NCBI GenBank assembly: GCA_002633005.1 | Contig: NMRA01000227.1 | Location: 105,571 to 169,570, forward strand | Reading direction: 5' to 3' | Origin: Phoronis australis | Lineage: Eukaryota; Phoronida; Phoronidae | Length of the DNA: 64,000 nt | Made by a program: the position numbers and the translations under genes | The notes under the pieces: generated by a model | The model's input: only the letters and a program-made list of their open reading frames with translations | Databases searched by the model: none | What the model was told of the DNA's origin: nothing | Shown here: positions 43,168-55,100 of the stretch, in pieces | Position numbering within the stretch: the stretch's first letter is position 1 | Layout: each line of letters begins with the position of its first letter

Positions 43168-46100
43168 CTGTTAAAAGAAATCGTCCATTAAAGCTTGACA
43201 GCCTCAAATGACCAATAAAACACTGAGTGACCATTCACCAGGGCAGTCCTGTGAAACTAGGCATTAACTCTTTGTACACAAATTAATGTAAAAGATATTT
43301 ATTGTAAACCTGCCTTCTCTTAAAAAAGCCGACTCGTGAATCCAGACTACTTAAAGCAAACAGTGAAAAAGGTCACACCTTATTCTTACTTAAACTGGAG
43401 TGATTTAATAATTTGGAAATAACTAGCAGTTTATTGTGGCTTGATTCCAAGTGTGCAGCACACTGGCTTGATGCCAAGTGTGCAGCACATTGGCTTGATG
43501 CCAAGTGTGCAGCACATTGGCTTGATGCCAAGTGTGCAGCACATTGGCTTGATGCCAAGTGCAGCACATTGGCTTGTTGTGGAGGGTCATTTTATGCACC
43601 AAGAATGGTCCATGGCCGTAATTAACCAGAGGCACATTTCATGCATTAAAGTGACTCAATTAAGAACATAAATTTGTTTAATTTAAGACTGAAATATTCA
43701 GGGTGTTAAGTACAGAAGACAAATGAGAGAATTTGAGAAGAGAACATTTCATGACTTCTAAGTCGGGATTTTGGTCCAAGACTTGGAACTATTCACGTTT
43801 GGCCATATCTGACCATACAAGGTACACTTCTGCCACCTGTTGCAAGAACACCTGTGGTTTGTTTATACAACAGGAATCACAATAACACATGTACTTGAGA
43901 AAGTATAATGCAAGCTCACTTGTCAATTGTGTTTGAATCCGGAATAGTGTAATAATTTATTGTCTCCCTTTTTTCCTATGGTAACAGGAATATGTGGAAG
44001 GAGTGAAGTCATAATATGTGGAAGGAGTGGAGTCATAATGCCAAACAATGACCAGTTAATCCTCATTAGGAAAACTTTAATAAGCAGAAAGGAGTGCCTC
44101 AGACATGTGTTCGTAATCTACATTTAACTTTATTTATATCAACTTATATCAACTTTACCACGTAGGGTACAAGTTGGCCAATGTATAACTCTTACAGAAG
44201 TAAAGCAACCCACACTCATTATATCCCCTCCACAATGTCCAATGTAGTGATAAGTGTCCACAATTTGCCTCAGCACTGAATATAAATCATTACCCATAAT
44301 CACTAATACTTAAACAGTGATACTAACTTAAACTGAATATAAATCATTACCCATAACCACTAATACTTAAACAGTGATACTAACTTAAACTGAATATAAA
44401 TCATTACCCATAATCACTAATACTTAAACAGTGATACTAACTTAAACTGATTAAAACAAAGAAAGAAGAATCTGTAAAACCACAGTTTTGAAGTTTTAAA
44501 ACATTTGTCGATGTATTTCATTACAAACTAGACAAACTGACAATTACAAGTGGTTTCAATACATCACCTGTGATGCACTTCTGACTGTGGACAGCCTGTG
44601 GGCAATGACTAGCACTGTTCTGTCCTTGACTACTCTTTCAATAGCCTCCTGCACCAGGTGTTCACTCTCTGCATCTAAAGCACTTGTGGCCTGAAATGGA
44701 CAGTAAGGCTTTGTCAGATCGGTTAAGAAAATGTTATATAGATTGTCTAAGTATTCTGGTTAAGAAAATGTTATATAGATTGTCTAAGTATTCTGGTTAA
44801 GAAGATGTTATATAGATTGTCTAAGTATTCTGGTTAAGAAAATGTTATATAGATTGTCTAAGTATTCTGGTTAAGAAAATGTTATATAGATTGTCTATTA
44901 AAGTATTCTGGTTAAGAAAATGTTATACAGATTGTCTAAGTATTCTGGTTAAGAAAATGTTATATAGATTGTCTAAGTATTCTGGTTAAGAAAATGTTAT
45001 ATAGATTGTCTAAGTATTCTGGTTTTAAATTGAACCATAACACTGTGGCAAAAAATGAAGCCATTCTGGAACTTAAAAAAATTCTTCCAACGTTACTCCA
45101 GCCATCTGGCAATGACAGAAAAATTTTTCCAGAATTTTTTTTATTCATATTTTGGCATCAGTACTTCACCTAGATGTAACAAACTGTCCATCATCAAATC
45201 ACAATCAGTGAATTAAAAGACTTTAAAAAGCTTTCAAAGCCTGACTTTCAGACACATAACTATACGTCTCAGTCTATAAATTAGTTGCATGTGCCTCCCT
45301 GCTGACATGGTTACCATAGTAATCTCAAGACCACTCACTGATGAGACTCCACACTGTCAGCGATGTTAGATTTAAGATTTGTAAGCATTCATATTGCAAC
45401 ATGACATTAACAATATAATTTCAAAAAGCCAAATTATCCATCAATAGATAGAGAAGGATTACACTAAGAACAACATACTTCGTCTAATAACAATATAGCA
45501 GGATTCATAATCAATGCTCGCGCAATGGCCACCCGCTGTTTTTGACCACCGGATAGTCGGACTCCTCTTTCACCCACTAACGTGTCATAACCATCTTCAA
45601 AGGACAAGATGAAGTCATGGGCATTGGCAAGTTTAGCCACTTGTATCACCTACAAAAATAAAAGCAGATAGCAAATAAATGCGCAAAAATGTCTTGGTTC
45701 GTGCTCGTGGACACTATAATACTTGATCAAAGACTGCAAGTGGTCAACCTCGAGGTGCAGAAATGGTGACACCAAAAGGATAGAGTGACCAAAATCAGGC
45801 TACAATTCAAAGCAAAGACAAATACTTTTCTAAAATATAATGTAAAATAAATGCTGTATTTGGCTTTGTGGCCCATATTAACTACATCATTTATCTGAGT
45901 GTTCTATTGTCTGAGTGTTCTATTATCTCATTTTTGGAACTTAACTTCACAACTGAGATATGCAGGGCTAATTTTTTAAGGCTTTAGGATGATGCCTACG
46001 CAGACACGCATTAAACAATGGTTAATCGTGTCGCAGTGAAGCAAGATGGTCAATACATTTCACCCTGTTTAGCAGGTTAACAATCCAAGTAAGGCTTTTA

Positions 46101-49100
46101 CACTTTAATATAAAATTGGTCCAATAATATTCTTTACTGAGATAAAATTGGTCCAATAATATTCTTTACTGTGATAAAATTGGTCCAATTATATTCTTTA
46201 CAGTGATAAAATTGGTCCAATAATATTCTTTACTGAGATAAAATTGGTCCAATAATATTCTTTACTGAGATAAAATTGGTCCAATAATATTCTTTACTGT
46301 GATAAAATTGGTCCAATAATATTCTTTACTGTGATAAAATTGGTCCAATAATATTCTTTACTGTGATAAAATTTTAATTATATTACCATCAAAACATCAG
46401 AACAATCGGTGACTCAAGTAAACACTGCAGAGTTCATTACAGTTGGTGAACCTTATAATTGCAAATTTGAAAATGGCACTATGACTTGAGTTGCTAATGG
46501 AAATGGAATCTTGTTTCGGTGAGGAATAACATTTTATGAGAGTAAAAGGCATAACAGCTAAATAGGTCAAAATGCATCTTTCACAAGAATGATCATTAAA
46601 ATCGACTTGAAAATACTAAAACATTCCTAAAGAGGAATGCAGAGTGTTGAAATACACCCACGACTACACCACAAATGCTGTTGCTTCTAGGGGTGTTTAT
46701 TTGTACCATAAAAAATGCTCATTAGATGGCCATCCAAAAATGGGAAGGTGCCATCTTTCAAAACTATTTGCAAACTACAAGTTCAAGAAAATCCCTCACA
46801 TAACTCCAAAGACACTTGGGCAAATGCAAAAAAATGCCATTAAGAACCACAGCAGTAGTCCAATCTGCCCATCTGCTGTCAAATTATAAGGAATATTATC
46901 GCAAAATGTCAAAAGCATCTTGTATAAGGTTTGAGAGATACAGCAGTAGATGCGAAAAAATGTCAATAGGGGGCATCACAGTAGTTGGACCCATTTGAAA
47001 ATCAACGTCAGTCATACCAGTAAGAACACATCTGTCAGTTTTCATAATGATCCTCTACGCACTTTGGCAACAAAAACAGACTAAAAAATAATTAAAATGG
47101 CCACTGGTTGGTGCATACGTCAAATCCAACAAAGTAAAGGTGTCACAATCAAAATAGCCATCAAACCTCATCATCTGTTGCATCTCTCCCATATTTGATA
47201 TTGTCTTTGATGGAGCAAGCAAACAGAGTAGGCTCTTGACCAACCATAGCAATCTGACGGCGGAACCACTTAGGGTTAAGAGTACTCATGTCATGGCCGC
47301 CTGTAACAAGTCAAGCCTTCAGTCACAGTAACATCATGTACAGTCACATAAAAATGTTTTTCACTACTTTCCGCCAAGTTTTGTTTCCTATATTGAGTAA
47401 ACTATAAAAGTCTAAAAAAGAACAAAATGTGAAAGTAAAGAACTTGCTCGTCAAAGAAATATTGGTACGGCGATAAAAGAATAATATACAATATGTACAA
47501 AAAGCCAGTACGCGCACATTTAGCTCAAGGAGGCTCTGATGCACATTTAACTTAAGGAGAGGGAACTGAGTTGGTTAGTCTGAAATTGATGTCAGAGGAC
47601 TAAAGGTTTCTAATCATAAAATCCTGTCTGCCGGCTGCCACATTTTTCTAGAAGAAGTTAGTCTTATACAACTTCCCAAATTACATTTTTTGAATGTTTA
47701 ATCTTGGAAATACCCCTTTACAATTGTAACATCTAACTTAATCATGAATCCAAGACATTACACGGGCATGGGTTAGGCGTGTGATAGTTGCCAGACAGTA
47801 TTAATGCATCTACAAAGTTTGAACCATAAGTAATAACATGTTGACAGTATCTACATGAAATTCAAAAAAAGCTATCGTAATCTTAAGGAACAAAAACTGA
47901 TTATACCTTAACATGGAATTGACTGGTTTTGCAAAATTATTGTAATTATAAAAAAACGAAAATTGAACATTTATAAAACTGCATTTATCATCACAGTGTC
48001 TAGGCACACACAACAGTCTTACCCAGCATGATTCGTCCCATTTCTGGATCGTAAAACCTTTCAATAAGGCTAACGATGGTTGACTTTCCACCACCAGATG
48101 GTCCCACCAGTGCGACTACTTGCCCAACATTAACAGTGAAGGAAACACCCTGGAAATGGAGCAAAACTAAACCAAGTGCGATGACAATATCATTGTACAA
48201 GTGCCATTAACAAACTCACTTGTTGGGTAGAACAATTGAGGGAGAGACAGTGGCACAGATAGAAGGCATTCCTTAAACTATAATGTAAAAATTATTGAGA
48301 CTGTTACAACAGGGAATTAAGAATACAAGTTCCAAGTAATCTTTAAAGGAAATACATCACTTTAACATCACTTTAACATTTTGTGAGACCAGATTTCTTA
48401 CCCGTAACACCTCTGTATCTGGTCTTGATGGATACGTAAATTTTACATTTTCAAATTCGATTCCTGAAAGACAGATTCATTTAATACAATGTTCTTCTTC
48501 TGGTGACCATGAGAACAGGAATGCAATGCTATTGCCTTATAAGAGCGTAAAACAGAAGCACAACGTTCTGGTAGTAAATGCAGCGGCATTTGATTGGTTC
48601 TAAATAAAATTATACAATAACTACAATGTATCAATAAACAGCAAACCACAAGTTCTGACACAAGTGAGAGAAAAGAGGCAAATACTGGTATAGTTATGTC
48701 ACAAAGCACAAAACAGATCAAAACATGGGGATGTCCATGAAAGCAATGTAGCAAGGTGACACAGCCTTTAGCTGGATATTGAAACGAATCAGCGAGTGGA
48801 GCTTGTGACTGGCATACATAAGGGGGCAAGTCAATATTACACATCTGTCAACCCACCTCCATTCAACTCCATCAGTGAAAGGCCCTGGTCAATTGGAACT
48901 CCAGGTTTCCTGTCAAGCAGCTCAAATATACGGGTGGAGGCTCCTACAGCTTTCATAAAATCTCCGTACAGCGATGTTAGAAATGCAAATGCCATGGCTA
49001 CTTGCATTGTGTACAAGAGAAATGCTGCAAATTCGAAACTGTCAGACAGAGGACAGAGCAATGGACCAATGAAAACTTGTGGCCATAATATGATTTGGAC

Positions 49101-52100
49101 AGTTATTAAGTTCTTGGCAATTTCTAAGTACTTAAAATGAAAGTGATAAAGACACATACCAAATTTCATGAAGATCCATCAAGGAACATGGCAACTAAAA
49201 CTATGAATCAATACAGATCCTGAGATTTTTTGCAACTTGAAATCATCATCCCAGGTGTAATGTGCAGTGCAATGATAACGATGTCATGACTTGTTTTTCA
49301 TAAACATTACGTCAATAAATTTCCCACGATAGTTCCATGCAAATCCAATCACGCATTTCTGAAACATAATGTTAAAAACTTAGCCAAATTTGAACTTCTT
49401 TCTACGGTCTAACATAACCTTAAGGAATGAATACTTGCAAGTCAGTACTCCCGTAGTGAGGTGTCCCTCCACGACCAGTTTCCCACCATACCAGAGAACC
49501 AAGGAGACAGCGCCATAAGCCACGACCCCGATGATCCCACTGAATCCTCCTATTGTAAGATAGAAACGGACCAAAATTTTTAGAGCATTACAGATACTTA
49601 AAACATCACAATTACCAGTTCAGGAGATTATAGCATTTCTTCCCTCACAAAAAAAACAAGACAAACCAAGCACCCCAACAAAGGTTTGGAAATTTCTGTT
49701 CATTGCCTATGTTTTTATTATTTTAGGTTGAATTAAATCATATTGCCAGCCAATGAAAAGCCCAGTCATTCCCCTACCAACAATACAATAAACCTAATTG
49801 TGTTTAGTAACTTAGCTGCCAAAGAGGGCGCTCTCATAGTGAATATTGCAAATTCAGCTGAAGTGTATTCAAGTTTGAGCATTCAACTTTTTCAATACCA
49901 ATTACAGTGCATACAAGTCTTTGTAAAATGGACCTTACCCTGTGCAAAAGCTAACTTTTTTCCCATCTGGTAACTTTTGTCAATGTTAACAGCATAACTA
50001 TCAGACACTTTCTTTTCACCAGCAAATGATCGGACAGTTCTGAGGCTAGATATACTCTCTTCAGCACTCACTCCGGCATCAGCCAAGCGATCTTGGAACT
50101 TTTTCTGAAGAGTTTGTACAAAGCGACCTAAAGTGTAAATAATAATTACAGTAATGTCAGGACTGAATAAAGATTCTTATTTCATACATCTGTCCATAAT
50201 CAAACATTAATCACTTAACAACAATCATGGACAAAATACAGAAAATTTGAGTCAAACACTGGAATTTGCGAACTTGTACGAGTGGAAAATGATAGGACTT
50301 TTTTTTGTGTTGGCACGACAACCATGTAAAACATTTACATGTAAAAAGAGCTTCTGTGGGCCGACTAATCAACTCCTGCTTTGTAAACCTATCACAAATG
50401 ATCTCTCATTTCCAACCGAATGTTATAATCACAAATTTCATGGATTATTAACTAAAACAAAATTCTTGATTTAATTTCTAACTAGTAAGTGTCACGGATT
50501 GGAATGACCAGTGACGAAAAGAGGAAAAGTTTTTGCATGAATTAAGTCAAAATAATGGTGACAAAGAGACAAAAAGAGAACAAACTGGAAATCAAAGAAG
50601 AGGATATTAAAATAAAAAGGAAATCCTTTTAAGAGAGGAAAATGAAGTGTAAAGGAAGTAGACCAAATTTAGAGCACAACAAGATACATGAAACTTTTTA
50701 ATTAATAGTAAATGGACAGAATTGCATTAAATGTTTACCATACTGAACAGCACTGAGTGATATTATGGGCACCACAGCCAGCAGGACCCCTGTTAAAGCT
50801 GGATTGAGAATGAACATAAATGCCAATGAACCGATGATCTGCAGCATGTAACGTACCAGCATGGAGATATTGGCCTGAAATATTCAATGTAGAATTGAAT
50901 GATAACAAAGTGGATCAAAGACACACTGGTTGTATAATAACTTGATGAGTTATTTGAAATCCAGTCAAATGAGACTTGTGCAATAACTGAATAGTTCAAC
51001 TGTTTGAACTTTAGTGTCCAGGTTCTAAATAAATCTTTTACTTGAAATCAAAAATAATCTTGACATTCAATTTTCTTTCTCCTATACAAAGCAAAGTCAA
51101 GATACGAGTTTATTTTATGAATTACGCAAATGAGCGCGTAGTTCAAAGTTGCACTTGATGACCCCTAGATTTGAGTGAAAAAGGATTTTGAGTAAAAACT
51201 CAAGATTTCGAGTTCAGACTCGATTTTAAAGGCTAGAGTCACCAAGTGCTAATTATACAGGACCATAGAATAGTAGACATTTATCTTCAATACTAAGTGG
51301 GATAAAAATGTGGAATTCAATTTTGAGTAAAAAGTTGCGACACAGACCAAGGTACTGGAAAATCAGATTTCTTTTTCATTCTAAAATAATAAGAAATGTC
51401 CTAATTAATGAAAGGCAAGATGCATTATTAGTTGTAGTGTTAATTGAAATTTAGTAAAGAAAATAACCGTTAAATGGCCTGATGAATGGAAGATTAGATT
51501 TAAAACGTTGAAAACATGATTCTTTAATTCCATCAGTCAGTGTATACCTCAGTGCCTATCACACGAGCTAGCTAAAACTTCCCACTTCAATTAATTTGAT
51601 AATACCACAGAACAACTTGACAGTTGGGAATACCACAGAGAAAAATTTGTTAGTTTGGGAGTGCTTAACACATACCGTGACAGCATTCTGTATAATTTGT
51701 GTACAAGATTAGACAGACATACCGTGACAGCATTCTGTATTATTTGTGTACAAGAAAACAGACATACCGTGACAGCATTCTGTATAACTTGTGTATCAGA
51801 AGACAGCCTGTTAGTCAATTCACCAGTTCTGCAGGAACAACAAATTGATGTGGTCTCAAAGCAATAACATCACACTTCAATATCCTTAAATGAAATTTGC
51901 CATGCTCACCTTTCTTGTAAATAACAGACCAAAACACAATCAATAAATATAGACATAAGAATCAATAGTACTGGCAAGACCATGACATCCTTCCTCATGA
52001 CACTATACAAATTAATAAAACCAAATATCTTCTTTTCCTTAAATTCAGCACAGAAGCAATGGACTAAATGTTTATAACACATTAACTCTGATCTGTGCAC

Positions 52101-55100
52101 AGAAGCAATGGACTAAATGTTTATAACACATTAACTCTGATCTGTGCCAGCAAAACCTGAATAGGAGTTAGAAAGGTGCTTCTCGTTTTACGTCACCATC
52201 CAAACCGATTCTACTGGAAATTATTGCAGATCTTGAGGAGTGGTTTTCATTCAGTGTCCACCTGCAGACAGACATGGTGGTAATAGACACTTACAGGTGT
52301 CCAGCATTTTGAGAACCTTTCTCCACTAAATATCAGGCATCAAACTAGAGCTCACTATTGCCAACTTACCTGTTAGTGTCAAAGAATGCCACCTCTTGCT
52401 TGATAATCGAACTAAACAGTTCAACACGTAGTCTGGCTACCAATCGCTGCCCAGTCAACGTGAACAACCAAGCACGAATCATGCCTGCCACAGCCCCTCC
52501 AGCATAGATCAAAAATAAGATGAGTACGATGCGGTTCAAGGAATCTGTAAAGGCAAAGTTGGAAACAATGAAATGGCCGCTTGGTAAAGCAAAAGTTCAT
52601 AGTTCAGGGAATGATGTTACGTACACAAAACTTTAAAAAGTAACGTTCATTGTAAAATGTTGATAACTTAAGGTACATAGGCAGCTTCGTAGAAATAGAA
52701 ATTAAAGTTTTTTTATAATTTTCCATTCTGTGGGTTTTTTTAAAGACTTGTTATCCAATGAGGTAAGTGCTCAAAATTTATCATTTTATGTTTGGTAACA
52801 GCTGCTGAACATAAACCATGTTATCAACAACTAAGAGTGGCCCTTTCTTAATAAATATATTATGATGCGAAATTTGAGAAAATGATATTTCACCAGTCAG
52901 CCATACCGAGTCCTAACATGAAGAATGTTTATTGTAAATTGAAAAATCAATAAACTTTTTTTTGTGACTTTAAGTCTTCGATCTGTGCTTCGCTAGATCG
53001 ACCACAACACACATTTGTATAGCCACCTACCCAAAATGAAAGATTTGTGAAAAACACTTAGACTCAGCTCAACTCATGTCACACACTTGAATAGTTCGAC
53101 TAGTGATGCGTATGACAAGACAGTAACTAACACTTACCCATGGACTTGGTTGAAATAGCCTGCTGTGCAGCGTCCACCACCTGACCGAAGAAGAGAGGTG
53201 CGGCTATCTGGGAGCCACTGCTTATGATGAGACAGAATATGGCAATTAATAAGATACCCAGCTCCTGAAATGATAGGGAACAACTTGCACTTGGAATAGC
53301 TACAACAAAATTACTAGAAAGAACGTCTAGAGATTCACAACTAGATCATTATTTTATGCATCTGGTAGGTTCAGTTAATGATGCACTTCGCCCTTATTAG
53401 GTGCCAAAAAAGCAAAAATCAAATCAGGTCTTTACTCACTCTCATGATATTCCTTACCATGATAGGATTAACAAGCAATGCATACATGACGTAATTTTCG
53501 GAATCACAGTTTTAAGGGCTGGCCTTGAAGTCTTGATTCCAAACATTTTTTGATTTGTCGATGGTTTCAATATTCTTGATGGCCACGAATGTAGAGACTT
53601 ATCGAGGCTAGTAATATTACGAGACCCATTTTGTGTCGGATCAAAAAGTCTGATATGATTTCCATTTTACGCCAGCTAAACAGATAGCAATGCAGTTTTA
53701 ATAACAGCACCAACCATGACCTTAACACTAACAGCCACCAGATGGTGCTGTAAACAAGCTGTTCCAAACTGTGGATGGTTACTTTCCCTCAATGTGCAGG
53801 TGCTGTTAAGAGCTGAGGTAGGAATGCTTTGTTTACAAATCCAGGATCTTCAGTTGCATAACAGCTAAAGTTAATACAAATTCTGATAATCATTGATTAA
53901 AGAGCAAGTCCAATATCGTCTCAAAAAGAAACAAAAGTCTACCGTACAACAAATAAAAGATAATTAGTGACATATATGGTAATACAAGTCAGAAGCACTG
54001 ACACAAGAGACTACCGACAGATCTGCAATTGCCACTACATCAAAAGCATTCAGACAAAATGACCCAGAATTCCTCATCGAGACGGCTGAGCAGAAACTGA
54101 ATTCATGATCAGGACAACCTCCTCTCATGGCCGAGAGTGGAGGACAATTAACAGCAGAGTTGGAGAGCTAAGCTATTCTGTAATTAGAAGTTTGCGGCCA
54201 CAATAATAAATAGTAAATACCAAAAATATTTTTGTAGTTAACAAAATTAGCTGTCATGATCATGACGGGAAAACAGCATTTTGTCCGTCGCACTTTTGTC
54301 GTAACAGAAAAAGCTGTTGTACTCACAGGTTTGGCGAGCCCCAACAATCTCTTCAAGTTCACTGGACCCTTCTTTACTTTCCCCTCTTTGTCAACTTCAT
54401 CGCCATCTTTGTTCACATAATGCATGATTTTCAACAACAATAGCTTTTTCATTCCACGAAAACTACCAAGAGTGATCAACATTTCGATCAGACCAAAGGC
54501 AACAGAACTTATTGTCAAGATGTTGTATGTTAAATGCATAACTTGATAATCAGCTATGTTGAGAAATGAGTAGAGAATCAATCCTCCTTTGACAATGGTA
54601 AATGCCAAAATAAGTACGGAGAAAAGAATAAGGAGAACGTGCAAGAGGAGTTTCTTGGATGTTGGTGTCCGTTCGTATGGATGGTCGGCTTTGTAGAGAG
54701 TAATCTCCTCCAGTTTGTATAGAATGAAGAAAAAAGGAATGATTTTGAGACTGGCCAACAACGCTAGGTCGAACACACTTTCAGTAAGATGAAAATGGAG
54801 AACGTTGTCGGTGAAATATTGACTTGTTCCGCCTACAACAGACAAAGTATGAATAATGTCTTTAACCAGTCATCCCAATGCACAACTCAAAGTTCAGAGG
54901 TAACAATATTAAAATGTGAATTACAAAAAAAAAAATGATGCCTAAAATGTCACCAAAAGTACGAAGAAATTGTTCCATTAATTTGATAGTCGAAATCTTG
55001 CACATTCTTTGCCAGCCTATTGGGCGATATGTGTGAAGCAGTAACTGTTTAAATTTTGACTTGGTGTTGTTTGGGAAACGGATTCAGTTAGGGAGGGGCT

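Noticed and set aside
49430-49439. GT donor (GTATTC) for ABC exon 8
   Set aside because: It shifts the frame of exon 9 to an early stop; only the GC donor restores LTTGVLTS-FLLYTMQ.
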